A stretch of 40,993 nt of DNA from an uncultured Bacteroidales bacterium (GTDB taxonomy: Bacteria; Bacteroidota; Bacteroidia; Bacteroidales; P3): contig CAMJJD010000016.1 of NCBI GenBank assembly GCA_946406015.1, positions 1 through 40,993 on the forward strand, read 5' to 3'. The stretch's first letter is position 1, and each line of letters begins with the position of its first letter. The position numbers and the translations under genes are program-made. Shown here piece after piece: positions 7,260 to 16,518 of this stretch. The notes under the pieces were generated by a model, which searched no databases, was not told the origin of the DNA, and saw only the letters and a program-made list of their open reading frames with translations.

Positions 7260-10200
7260 TTAGAACGAGAACCTCACCGTAAGGCCTCCCTTGGTGGTCG
7301 AGTTGGGGTAGGTGTTCATGATGTACGGGTTGTTGATGTTAGTCTGGAAGAAAGCACGAAGGGCAAGGTTTTCGGTCAGGTTATACTCGCCACTGATGTC
7401 GACCATCCATACCTCACTGCCGGACGAAATCTGTCCTCCCACTTCGGGATTGTAGCTGTTAATCTTGCGTATGTTGGTCATATTGCTGTTGTATGTGAGG
7501 TTGAGTCGCAGCACAATGTCGCTCTTGAGGTCATGTTGCTTGCCTGCGAAGAGGACAGAGAAGGCGACATCCTTGATCCGATAACCGGCGCCCACGGTGA
7601 TGGCGTCACGTGTGGTCTCAGTGAGCTGGTTGTTGGAGAAAGAAAGCTGGAGGTTGCGGTTCTTGTTGACTGAGAAATTGAACTGCAGGCTGTTGACCAT
7701 AGTCACATTCACCCGGATAAGAGGATTCATCTGCTCGGTAATCTGCACTCCGTCGGCGCTGACTGGCGCAATGTAGTCGCCGGTGCTGTTAAGCGCGGTC
7801 TCAAGGCCGTAATCGTAATCTTCCAAGGCCGAGAGCGCAGGGTCGGTATAGAAATGGCCCACGGAATAGGAGCATTTGTAGGAGTGAGACAGAGAGATGT
7901 TGGTAAACCACTTCTTAAGGAACTTCACCTTTTTGAGGCCGTCGTACTTGATATCTATCTCGGGCAGTGGCAATCCAAGGAAGGGAGAGAATCCATGCTT
8001 GGCAGGGTCTTTACCAAGATAGGTAGCCAGGAAAGAAGTGAGCAACACGGTCTGAGAATTGGCGCTGTAGCCGGCAGGGAAATACTGGCCGTTCATCGTG
8101 TCGAGGACCATCTGGTCGGTGTATGGGTCGGGGTTGGCATCGGCGAGCCGCTGTGCCACCACACTACGGTTATCGAGGAACTGCTGGAAGAGCTCTTCCC
8201 GGTTCATAAAAGCAGTGCTGAAAGCCCATGTGTTGGTGGTATAGTTGCCACTCATCACATAGGAGAGGGGACCCGTAACGGCATCCACATCGGACATGTA
8301 CTTATAATAATACTCTTCACGCGAAGAATAGTTCTGCGAAGCGGAAAGGGTGATATTCATGTCGCGCAACGGCTCCAACTGCGCCCGAATCGAGAAGAGG
8401 TTGTTATTGGTCGACTCATGTGGCGTGTTGAACAGCGTGTCGCGGCTGAGCAGGTCGTACCTCAGCAACTCGTCGACAACGTCTTGCTGGTAGCCGAACA
8501 CATAGCCAGGGCCCGGGGTCCAGTAGTGCTGCGGATCAAGTCCCACATACATCGGCTCTCCCAAATAACCCGGAAGGCGTGACCCGAGGGTGTTTTTGTA
8601 CTGCACATTGATATTCTTCACGCAAGTCACCAAGCGCAAGCCAGCGTAGCCGATTTCCTTCAATGTATTCATCATCTTCTCATGCCGCAGACTGTCGGCC
8701 ATGGCGACAGAGTCCTGTTTCGACATCTTCTTCGGGTCCGGCTTCTTCAAGCCCCGCGGGTTGGAAGGCCGTCGACTATTGTCGTTATTGGCCCACGCTT
8801 TCTTCAGCAACGGTATCTTATTGAAAAGCGTCTGCATGTTGGCCTGCATCGAGGCTTCCATGACCGTGGAGTTCTGAAGGATGGAACCCATCGATGCCAA
8901 TGCCTGGGTAGTCCCCCTGTGGGTGAAGTCGGTACGGTAGCTCAGCGGCATCTTCAGAAAATCCATATATGGCAACTTCGAGATAGGCAGGTTGTAGGTG
9001 ACGTTGACCGACTGCTGGAAGTTTTGCATCGTGCCACCCGAAGCTATCGACCGCCAGACCGAATCGACTGCCGACTGGCTCTCCAGCCGTCCGATAGGTT
9101 CCTCGATACGGGCGTTGGCATTGGCGCTATACTGGAGATGGAGGTCTTTGCTGAGGTCGTACTGCAGACCATAGTCACGTTGCCAGGTGAACTGCTTGTA
9201 ATAGGTGGGGCGTATGATGACCAATGCAGCACTCTTGTTGCGCAGCATCGTCTCTTCAAAATCGCGATACACCTCGGTGGAGAAGGTCAGATTCTTGGGG
9301 AGATAATAGAAGTTGAAGTCATTGATTATCTTCCAGTTTTTCCCCTTGAATAGTTTCGACTTCTCGAACGGCTTCACCGGCTTGGGCTGAAGGGCATAGC
9401 TGTATGTAAGGCCGCCACGATGTTGGTCTTTGTTGTAATGCTCAATCTCGTCATCCGACGAACGCTCCCGACTGTAGGCGTAGGAGAAGGAGAAGTTCTC
9501 TATGTCGTAGATATGCTGTTTCAGGCTGGCCTTCCCCACCCTGTTCTTGCGCACATTGGAGAGGGTGAGGTTGGTGGTCGACTTGTGGCGCTGTGTCATC
9601 CTGGCCACACTGTCGCGCTCGGCGGCAGTCTGGTAGGTCTGCAGGTCGTCGTAGAGCAGCACATCGGGGTTATAGGGGTTGTACTCCGGACTGCCGATCT
9701 CCTTGCTATAATCTAGATAGAGCGGGATGTGCATTCCCCAATCCTCTGGAAGGAACTTGTCCAATTCCATATCGAAGGTGGTCTGGAAATTGAATGTATT
9801 AACCAGTTCCTCCTTGATAAGCGGGTCTTCCAAATTGCCAAAGTTCGCAGTGGTATAGGAACCGTAGAGTTGCAGATTGCCGACATCGGCCAAGTTGGTG
9901 CGTGCCATCGCCATCGCAGCCCACCCACCTTTGTTGATATAGTCAGACAGGCGCAATTCGTTCACCCACACGATGGCCGACTTGGGCAGCATATCGTTCC
10001 CGTCGACGAGAGACTCTTTCTTGGGATTGCGCACACCTATCATAATGACCTTTATCTTTCCCAGATTGGGCGTTCCCAGCACCGTATACTTCTTCCCTTC
10101 CACTCGTTCGGAATAGAGCAACGAGGGAGAGTAGCCGCTTTCCCCAGCCCTGATATGAATGTTGCGGTGAGTCTTTATCTCGGTCATCATCTGCAGGTCG

Positions 10201-13200
10201 ATATCCACATTGTTGTCCAACGGCCAGATGGCATAGGGGTCGTCGACCGAAGTGCCCCAGGGGGTGAACTTCAGCGGCAGCTCATACTCATAGTAGTTGT
10301 TGGTGTAGTCGCTTCCCAGACGTACAAACAGCACCAGGTCGTCGTCGTTAAGAGGCTTGTCCGAATACTTCTTTTCGGCATGGACGAACATCTTCATGTG
10401 GCCATAGAAGCGCAAGTCGTAGCTCGTGGAACGGTAGATAGCCCGTGCGTCGCCCGAGGCCAGCTGATCCACATCGAGCGACACAGCCTGCTCGTTGAGC
10501 TGTATATAACTGCTTCCCGTCGTGTACCATTCCTCGCGTTCGATGCCGGGAGGCAACACGTAAGGCACTGGCTGACGACTGCCGTTCTCCTCGATATTGA
10601 CCGTTGAGATGTTGAACGAAGTCTCCTCGGTGGTACCGGTCACATAATCGCCTGGCTGCAGCAGGTCTTCCGTGTACTTGCGCCAGGTGGAATAGACCAG
10701 GTCGAGGGTGGCAAAGCGCAGGATGATAGGTTCGCTGAACTGGTTCAGGAACATTCGGATGAATCGGATGGACTGGTAGCCGTTGATGGTGCCCACTTTC
10801 TGGTCCGGCTCCCGTATGGGGATACGGAACTGGTACCACTTGCATGTAGTGGTCTCACCATTGGCCAGCTGCACGTTGCGGGCCTCCTGAATGTCGACGA
10901 TATGGTTCTCGCCAATCACCATCCGTTCCGGACTGAGGTCAATCACATATTGGTAGTAGTTCTCCGCTTCGCTGAGGGTATTGTCGCGATTGATATCCTC
11001 CACATTGGGATAGGCCGAGCCGCTGGTATTATAACTCTCCTCCATGTCACTGTCGACGGGTGAGTTGCCCTCGGCATTGTTGAAGAACTTGTATCGGTCG
11101 TTAATCTTCACGTCGTTCTCGTCCCAATAGGAGCTGCGGAAGTAGCGGAAATCGTCGCTGGAGGGGTCCTGCAGGGCCTGCTGATAGGCCTGACTGGAGG
11201 TACCGAACCGCTGGGCGATGGCGTTAAGATAGTCGGCGAAGAAGGTCTGCTCGTCATCGAGGCCATGGGTGCTGCCGAGGCCGTCGTAGCCCACATCCTG
11301 ATACTTGCGGGCCTCCTCGTCGTTGTCGAAGGCATTGACGATGGGCTGCGTCGTCGACACACGACCCCAGATGGTGGTGTCCACATTGACCACTGTCAGA
11401 CTCGTTGGAAGTCCGTTCTCAAAACTCTTGCGGCCGTCACGTAGGATGTCTTCGCTGATATCACCCAGGTTGATATAAAGCTTGCCCCCGCTATGGGTGG
11501 GATTTTCAATGAAAGGATCCATCAACCAGAACTCGATGGTCTCGATATTCTGGGTCTCGAAGTCAGTATAATCCAGTTTGCGCATGATACCGCCCCAACG
11601 CGAGGCCGGGTTTTGCAGCAATCCGTTCTCATCGATACCGGCACTATAGGCCGACGGTGCCACATCATAGTTGTACGGCCCCTTCTCTTCGGGATAGTAT
11701 GCCATGTTCAGTTCATAGACTGCCGTCGGTTGTCCGGAGGCAAGGTCTTTGTTCGGAAACACCTCCTGCTCGGCAATGCGACGGGCATAGGGTTGCGAAC
11801 GGTCGTCAGCAGTTATATTGCTGGGGCAGTTGCGGTCATAGAAATCCTGACTGATACGGTACCATGCCAGTTTTGCCCTGTTGTAGCCATAAGCCAACCC
11901 CGTGCCGGGAGCTGTCTCGGGGAACATAGCCAACGGCGTGGCGAAGTCCTGTGGTGTGCTGGCCAGCGACCATGAGACTGCCGATGTCAGGCTGATGCTG
12001 TTCTCCGCGCCTTCGAAGTCGTCGACATACGACACAGCACCTTCTTTCGAGCCGGTGCTGCTCATGCCCGGGAGGAAGTGGGCGAACTCGGCCGTCAGGC
12101 TGAGGTTCGACGGTGCCTTGGTCTGTATGCCCGGCAGGAGGTCGACCAACTTGGTGATGAACGGCACTTCGTGGCTGTAGTTCAGGTCCACCCCCCAAAT
12201 GGTGTTGCTCGTCGGCTCGTCGCCGAAGTTATTCTTCTGCGTGAGCGGCTTCTCGTGCAGATTCATCACCGTGGCACCCAGGTTAAAGTTGGGCTGGAAC
12301 TCATAGTTGATATGTGCGCCCAACATGCGTTTGGTGGTCATGCTGAACGAATTGTTTTCCGAACTCACGCTGATGGGGGTGTTCGACGAGAGGATGCTCT
12401 CGTTGATAATACGCACCGTACCCATGGTGTAGTCGACCGTGTAGTCCACATTCTCTATCAGCGGCATGCCACCGGCCGTGACTGTCACCGAGCCAGGCGA
12501 TACACTGTAGCCCAGCGATATCTCACCGCTGACGGTGCTGGAATAGTAGCCCTCCAGATAGAACCGGTTGCGGTCGGCATACTGCTGTGCCAAGGCTTGC
12601 GTCATCGTATACAACGAGTCGAAACAGTAGCGGTCGGCCATCTCGCCGCCTCCCAGCAATTCACGCAGGTCTTTTCCGAACGGCTCCACATAAGGGAAAT
12701 AGATACGACCTGTCGAAGCCTGGATGGTACCGCCCTTGAACGCCGCCGAGTCGAACCAGTCGAAGACTCCGTCGGCGTAGTAGTAACTCTGGGTGGCATC
12801 CATACGGTCGAGGCCGAAGACTTCAATCAGCGGCTTGCCCTGCTGCGGGCCTTCGGTAAAGAAACCAATACCCACACCACCCTCAGGACTCTCGTACAGC
12901 ACATTGAGACGGAAATGGTCGCGGCTGAGCTGACTACTCCTGAGAAAGTAGACATTCTTCATCATCAGGCGCCAAAGCGGTCCACGGGTATCGGTTGAAG
13001 TACCTTTGATTAGCTTGACGATAAGTGTATTGGGGTCGTTGACACCGTCGGTGGTCAGTTCACCAACCTGATAGACATTGGTGTCGCCCACCACTTGGTA
13101 TTGGTAGGCCACGGCCAGCACCTGGTCGTTGCTCAACGGCTGATTGAGGGTGATGAATCCCAGTTGGGCGTTGAAAGTGTACTCGTTGCTGGGAAGCAGA

Positions 13201-14393
13201 CGGGCACTCTCGACCTTCTCGTAATCGGTGCCGCCAACCATGCCCACCCCCTGCATATAACTGGTCACCGAGTTGATGCTACGCACCGACGAAGGGTTGA
13301 TCAACGTCAGCAGGTCGTTGGCTCGGTTGTCGGGCAGAGGCATTCCCATCCCGTTGACCCGGCCATTGCTCGGATTGGCCTCGCCGAGGTCCGTCAAGGC
13401 CAAGATATTGCGATTCTGCGTCACCGCGGCACCCACATTGGTGCGCCACACCTCGATGCGCAGTATGCGGATGTTCGAATTCACCACCGGCAGGGTGCTC
13501 ATGGCACGGTTGTAGTTCTCATAGAAATACTGCGAAATGAAATAGTGGCGGTTTTCCTCATACTCGTCGGCCCTGATTTCAAACTCATGGCTGCTGGCAC
13601 CACCCTGCACCTGCATATTCTCGGTCGAGGTCTCCTTCTGCGAAAGCACGGCATCCACCGTCAGCTTGCCGAATTTCAACTTGGTATGGAAACCGAACAA
13701 CTGCTGGCTACCCTTGATGAGGGTAGTCTGCAGCGGGAACGAGATGTCGGCCGCCTCGAACAGTTGCAGGATATCATCCTCCTTGCCCTCATACTTCAGC
13801 TTGTACTGATTCTCGAAGTCGAAGGTGGCCTTGGTATTCTCGTTGATATTGAAATCTATCAGGTCGCCTATCTTGGCGTTGAGGTTTATCTGTATGTTCT
13901 CATCGAAATCGAAGGTAGTGATACTCCGCTCGTGCTGGTCACGCTGGGGGTCCTTGCGGTAGTTGTTCACAAGCTGGAAAGTCAAGTCGGCCGACCCGCT
14001 CGGGTCGATATCAATGAGAGGCTTGCCGTCCAGCAGGTCCAGCTTCTGAGTAATCTGGTTGAATCCGGGTATCTTGTTCAGCAGGCCGCCGCCGGCATTG
14101 TCGAGCACCGACCCTTCCTGCTTCTCGTTCCAGTACTTGCTCAGCAACTGGTCCATCTGCCAATCCTGATACTCTTCGAAGGTCATATAGTCGCGGCTGA
14201 TGACCATGTCGCCCACCTTGGTGATGCGCACATAGTCGCCCGTCGCGGGGTTGTACTCCACCGTAGTGGTGATACCTGCCGGCGTATAGCCCGACCCCAT
14301 AGGCGTATAGCCGCCGCTGTCAGCCTGCGCCCACAAGGGGCCTGCGGCTGTCAGCAGCAGCAATAGCAGTATTATTATATATCTAGCCTTCAA
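7260..14393 (-). CDS. sprA: SprA/Sov, outer-membrane translocon of the type IX secretion system
   Basis: At 2377 residues this is the normal size for SprA, the very large single-chain barrel (36 strands in the Flavobacterium structure) through which T9SS cargo leaves the periplasm. It starts with a signal peptide (about residues 1-23, ending LWAQ). An N-terminal SprA motif region includes KIPGFNQITQKLDLLDGKPLIDID and FDFDENIQINLNAKIGD (near residues 107-180). Plug- and barrel-like repeats fill the rest, and it ends in Phe (RFSF), the usual mark for barrel assembly. ruvA lies just upstream, a neighbour pair also known from Flavobacterium johnsoniae. Other T9SS core genes (porKLMN, porU, porV) are not in the window. 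No internal frameshift is seen. Confidence 0.97.
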   Translation of the reverse strand: MKARYIIILLLLLLTAAGPLWAQADSGGYTPMGSGYTPAGITTTVEYNPATGDYVRITKVGDMVISRDYMTFEEYQDWQMDQLLSKYWNEKQEGSVLDNAGGGLLNKIPGFNQITQKLDLLDGKPLIDIDPSGSADLTFQLVNNYRKDPQRDQHERSITTFDFDENIQINLNAKIGDLIDFNINENTKATFDFENQYKLKYEGKEDDILQLFEAADISFPLQTTLIKGSQQLFGFHTKLKFGKLTVDAVLSQKETSTENMQVQGGASSHEFEIRADEYEENRHYFISQYFYENYNRAMSTLPVVNSNIRILRIEVWRTNVGAAVTQNRNILALTDLGEANPSNGRVNGMGMPLPDNRANDLLTLINPSSVRSINSVTSYMQGVGMVGGTDYEKVESARLLPSNEYTFNAQLGFITLNQPLSNDQVLAVAYQYQVVGDTNVYQVGELTTDGVNDPNTLIVKLIKGTSTDTRGPLWRLMMKNVYFLRSSQLSRDHFRLNVLYESPEGGVGIGFFTEGPQQGKPLIEVFGLDRMDATQSYYYADGVFDWFDSAAFKGGTIQASTGRIYFPYVEPFGKDLRELLGGGEMADRYCFDSLYTMTQALAQQYADRNRFYLEGYYSSTVSGEISLGYSVSPGSVTVTAGGMPLIENVDYTVDYTMGTVRIINESILSSNTPISVSSENNSFSMTTKRMLGAHINYEFQPNFNLGATVMNLHEKPLTQKNNFGDEPTSNTIWGVDLNYSHEVPFITKLVDLLPGIQTKAPSNLSLTAEFAHFLPGMSSTGSKEGAVSYVDDFEGAENSISLTSAVSWSLASTPQDFATPLAMFPETAPGTGLAYGYNRAKLAWYRISQDFYDRNCPSNITADDRSQPYARRIAEQEVFPNKDLASGQPTAVYELNMAYYPEEKGPYNYDVAPSAYSAGIDENGLLQNPASRWGGIMRKLDYTDFETQNIETIEFWLMDPFIENPTHSGGKLYINLGDISEDILRDGRKSFENGLPTSLTVVNVDTTIWGRVSTTQPIVNAFDNDEEARKYQDVGYDGLGSTHGLDDEQTFFADYLNAIAQRFGTSSQAYQQALQDPSSDDFRYFRSSYWDENDVKINDRYKFFNNAEGNSPVDSDMEESYNTSGSAYPNVEDINRDNTLSEAENYYQYVIDLSPERMVIGENHIVDIQEARNVQLANGETTTCKWYQFRIPIREPDQKVGTINGYQSIRFIRMFLNQFSEPIILRFATLDLVYSTWRKYTEDLLQPGDYVTGTTEETSFNISTVNIEENGSRQPVPYVLPPGIEREEWYTTGSSYIQLNEQAVSLDVDQLASGDARAIYRSTSYDLRFYGHMKMFVHAEKKYSDKPLNDDDLVLFVRLGSDYTNNYYEYELPLKFTPWGTSVDDPYAIWPLDNNVDIDLQMMTEIKTHRNIHIRAGESGYSPSLLYSERVEGKKYTVLGTPNLGKIKVIMIGVRNPKKESLVDGNDMLPKSAIVWVNELRLSDYINKGGWAAMAMARTNLADVGNLQLYGSYTTANFGNLEDPLIKEELVNTFNFQTTFDMELDKFLPEDWGMHIPLYLDYSKEIGSPEYNPYNPDVLLYDDLQTYQTAAERDSVARMTQRHKSTTNLTLSNVRKNRVGKASLKQHIYDIENFSFSYAYSRERSSDDEIEHYNKDQHRGGLTYSYALQPKPVKPFEKSKLFKGKNWKIINDFNFYYLPKNLTFSTEVYRDFEETMLRNKSAALVIIRPTYYKQFTWQRDYGLQYDLSKDLHLQYSANANARIEEPIGRLESQSAVDSVWRSIASGGTMQNFQQSVNVTYNLPISKLPYMDFLKMPLSYRTDFTHRGTTQALASMGSILQNSTVMEASMQANMQTLFNKIPLLKKAWANNDNSRRPSNPRGLKKPDPKKMSKQDSVAMADSLRHEKMMNTLKEIGYAGLRLVTCVKNINVQYKNTLGSRLPGYLGEPMYVGLDPQHYWTPGPGYVFGYQQDVVDELLRYDLLSRDTLFNTPHESTNNNLFSIRAQLEPLRDMNITLSASQNYSSREEYYYKYMSDVDAVTGPLSYVMSGNYTTNTWAFSTAFMNREELFQQFLDNRSVVAQRLADANPDPYTDQMVLDTMNGQYFPAGYSANSQTVLLTSFLATYLGKDPAKHGFSPFLGLPLPEIDIKYDGLKKVKFLKKWFTNISLSHSYKCSYSVGHFYTDPALSALEDYDYGLETALNSTGDYIAPVSADGVQITEQMNPLIRVNVTMVNSLQFNFSVNKNRNLQLSFSNNQLTETTRDAITVGAGYRIKDVAFSVLFAGKQHDLKSDIVLRLNLTYNSNMTNIRKINSYNPEVGGQISSGSEVWMVDISGEYNLTENLALRAFFQTNINNPYIMNTYPNSTTKGGLTVRFSF

Positions 14394-14428
14394 TACGCAC
14401 TACAAGTTAACCAATCATAAACGAAGAT

Positions 14429-14451
14429 GCGGAATATTTATTGTATTCCGC
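14429..14451. repeat. Perfect 8-bp hairpin in the sprA leader
   Basis: GCGGAATA at 14429-14436 is matched by TATTCCGC at 14444-14451 around a 7-base loop. It lies 36 bases upstream of the sprA start and would fall in its 5' leader or promoter zone. It could be an operator or an RNA hairpin; the sequence does not decide. Confidence 0.5.
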
Positions 14452-14505
14452 AGGTGTAATATATAATAAAAAAACTATAAATGCCTCTCAATTCCCCAGC
14501 CTTTT

Positions 14506-14567
14506 CGTCGGCATTTCGTCGGTACATCTTCGGTATTTCTTCGGCTTAAACCGAAGAAACACCGAGG
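14506..14567. repeat. 11-bp tandem units (CNTCGGNATTT type) with inverted continuation
   Basis: Four successive 11-base units at 14506-14549 share CGTCGG or CTTCGG at the same phase. They run into an inverted copy: the 15-base arms 14530-14544 and 14551-14565 pair with one mismatch around a 6-base loop. The element lies between the ruvA stop and the sprA leader. No T-run follows on the minus strand, so it is not a classic terminator. The same family recurs at 36070-36131. Confidence 0.75.
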
Positions 14568-14599
14568 ATATATTTAGAAATCAACTAAATAAAAACCAA

Positions 14600-15196
14600 C
14601 TACAGGCGCTGCAGACCCACTTTTATAATATCCTCGACAGTCATCGGACTGCCGTCGGGGGTCTTCCAGTCGTTGGACATCAACAACTTCTCGACGGCAG
14701 GCTTGGCAAATCCCAGCATCACGAGTGCCGTCATAGCTTCGTCGCGCGCCTGGGTGTTCTCCGAACTCCGGATTCCGACTTCCGATCCGACCACCCCCAC
14801 CTTGTCGGCCAACTCCAAGACGATGCGCTGGGCTGTCTTGGCACCGATACCCTTCACACGCTGCACTTTTTTGACATCCTGCATCTGGATGGCCTGACGA
14901 AGTTCGTCGACCGTGAGCGACGACAGCATCATACGTGCCGTCTGGTTGCCCACGCCGTTGACTCCGACAAGGATGCGGAACATCTCGCGCTCGGCCAGGT
15001 CGTAGAAGCCGAACAGTTGCTGCGCATCCTCGCGCACCACCAGATGGGCATAGAGTTTCACCTGTGCAGCATCAGCCCTGCGCAGCGCCTCGTAGGTATT
15101 AAGTGTTATTTCCAGCAGATACCCCACACCGCCACAGTCTATAACTGCCTGTGTAGGCTCCAGATTTGCCAATTGTCCTTTGATATATTCGTACAT
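14600..15196 (-). CDS. ruvA: Holliday junction branch-migration protein RuvA
   Basis: RuvA binds the four-way junction and loads the RuvB motor in recombination repair. The start MYEYIKGQL is chosen because it begins the N-terminal OB domain; longer upstream extensions have no family support. GGVGYLLEI is the OB strand, LVGVNGVGNQTARMML and VKGIGAKTAQRIVLEL are the paired helix-hairpin-helix motifs, and the C-terminal domain with AMTALVMLGF contacts RuvB. About 198 residues is normal. The flexible linker between the second and third domains (about residues 136-148, VGSEVGIRSSEN) is encoded by a heptad repeat patch. The upstream lipoprotein gene ends 7 bases before the start. Confidence 0.95.
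   Translation of the reverse strand: MYEYIKGQLANLEPTQAVIDCGGVGYLLEITLNTYEALRRADAAQVKLYAHLVVREDAQQLFGFYDLAEREMFRILVGVNGVGNQTARMMLSSLTVDELRQAIQMQDVKKVQRVKGIGAKTAQRIVLELADKVGVVGSEVGIRSSENTQARDEAMTALVMLGFAKPAVEKLLMSNDWKTPDGSPMTVEDIIKVGLQRL
14757..14784. repeat. Heptad array inside ruvA
   Basis: Four 7-base units of the form NNNTCCG (plus strand) lie in frame in ruvA, in the codons for the linker between the junction-binding part and the RuvB-binding domain. The unit resembles the inverted GTCGGAG units at 38146-38166. Confidence 0.7.
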
Positions 15197-15203
15197 AGTC
15201 TGT

Positions 15204-16490
15204 TTAATTATCGAACTGATAGCCGATTCCAGTGGCGGGGCTACCCTCCTGCAGATGGTAGTCATCCTCGTCGGTGTCGACAAACTGAGGGTCTTCGTCC
15301 CAATCGCCGCCCTTCACCAGGCAGTGAGTGAAACTATAGTTGAGTTGGCATGCCTCTATGCCGCTTACAATCACCTCGGCGGGTGAGTAGGTGCCATAGA
15401 TGATGCAGTCGGTGAAGTCGGCCTGCGTGAGGTCGCCCGTCTGCGCCACGCTACCGTCGGCAGCCAGCAGATAATTGGTCAGCACCACGCTCTCTATGCG
15501 GCGTGACGAATAGCGCCAGTAGTCGGCGAAGGTGCAACCCGCGAAGTCGTAGCTGCCGCCCCGCAACACGGTGAGGCTGGTCAGGCAGTCGTAGACCAGC
15601 AGGTTGCTACCGCTGATGCTGCCGCCTTGCCCTATGAGGGCGCAGTCGCTCATGTTGCGGATGACGGTGTTGCTCACCGTCAGGTCGGCGTCGGGGTAAA
15701 CACGCAGGCCGCCGGTGCCATTCTCTACAATGGCGTGGTTGATGATATTGCCCGTGCTGCCACTGGTGAACCAGAGGCACTGCCACTGGCCCGGCAGGAA
15801 CGAGTACCAGCCGTCGTGACGCAGCGAGGTGAAGAGCACCGGCTGCTCAGCGCTACCGCTGGCAATCAGCCGTGCGTTGGTGTCTATGGCCAGGATGGCA
15901 TTATTGTAGAAGTAGAGTTCATCACCGGGCTGCAAGGTCAGCGTATTGCCGTCGAGGACCGCGGCAACACCCATGATGACATGTGGCCGCGTATGGTCCC
16001 AGTTGGCACAGTCAATGACGCTGTAGGGCTCTCCCTCGGGTACCGCGTGGTAGACGGCATTGCGGCCCCAGGCCGTCAGCGGCAGCCGCTGGCCGTTGCC
16101 GAAGACGATGGCATCCTCCTCCAGGAAAGGCGCCGTCTGGTCGTTGGGGTTGATATTTGCCTGGACGAAGATGAAGAGGCTGTCGCCCGCCAGGAGTTCA
16201 ACATCACGCGCCACGAGCGATGTGTCGCCGTCGACATTGAGACGGAATCGGCTTGCACGTCCTTTCTGCAAGGTGACACTGCTTATCACGACATCGTTAC
16301 CGGTGGCATTGTAGACCACCACCTGACGGGTGGCGCTACCGACGGTGGTGAAGAGGGTGTCGAAACTGAGCGTGTCGACCGAGAAACAGAGCGGCACCTC
16401 GCGCTCGTCGGCATAGCCGCCGTCAGCACACGAGAGCGTCAGCATCGGCATCACGGCCGCCAGCACTATAAGATATAGGATTTTCTTCAT
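15204..16490 (-). CDS. Lipoprotein with right-handed beta-helix repeats
   Basis: The N-terminus is a lipoprotein signal with lipobox LTLSC (Cys 21), so the 428-residue protein is probably anchored in the outer membrane. Residues about 35-130 form a beta-rich domain (DTLFTTVGSATRQVVVYN, resembling DUF1573-like or immunoglobulin-like modules). From about residue 180 there are parallel-beta-helix turns with short repeated phrases such as IINHAIVENGTGGLRV, LTVSNTVIRNMSDCAL and GSNLLVYDCLTSLTV. The end (PQFVDTDEDDYHLQEGSPATGIG) matches the closing motif of many Bacteroidota beta-helix proteins. The role is unknown; polysaccharide binding is a guess. It is followed after 7 bases by ruvA and preceded by the M64 peptidase gene. 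Confidence 0.82.
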   Translation of the reverse strand: MKKILYLIVLAAVMPMLTLSCADGGYADEREVPLCFSVDTLSFDTLFTTVGSATRQVVVYNATGNDVVISSVTLQKGRASRFRLNVDGDTSLVARDVELLAGDSLFIFVQANINPNDQTAPFLEEDAIVFGNGQRLPLTAWGRNAVYHAVPEGEPYSVIDCANWDHTRPHVIMGVAAVLDGNTLTLQPGDELYFYNNAILAIDTNARLIASGSAEQPVLFTSLRHDGWYSFLPGQWQCLWFTSGSTGNIINHAIVENGTGGLRVYPDADLTVSNTVIRNMSDCALIGQGGSISGSNLLVYDCLTSLTVLRGGSYDFAGCTFADYWRYSSRRIESVVLTNYLLAADGSVAQTGDLTQADFTDCIIYGTYSPAEVIVSGIEACQLNYSFTHCLVKGGDWDEDPQFVDTDEDDYHLQEGSPATGIGYQFDN

Positions 16491-16493
16491 TTG

Positions 16494-16518
16494 CCTTATC
16501 TCCTGTCTCCTTATCTAC
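16494..16518. repeat. Spacer repeat sharing its core with the four-helix-bundle cassette
   Basis: The 28-base spacer between the M64 and lipoprotein genes is almost entirely a patch whose minus strand reads as AGATAAGG-type units around GGAGACA. It matches the arms at 3307-3340 and 3766-3800 with a 13-base identical core (TAAGGAGACAGGA), differing mainly by A for T in the flanking units. Confidence 0.7.

Noticed and set aside
13095-14366. 423-residue open frame on the plus strand opposite sprA
   Set aside because: It is antisense to the clearly coding sprA 5' region. Its Val/Gln/His-rich composition is that of a shadow frame in G+C-rich DNA, and no motif is recognisable.
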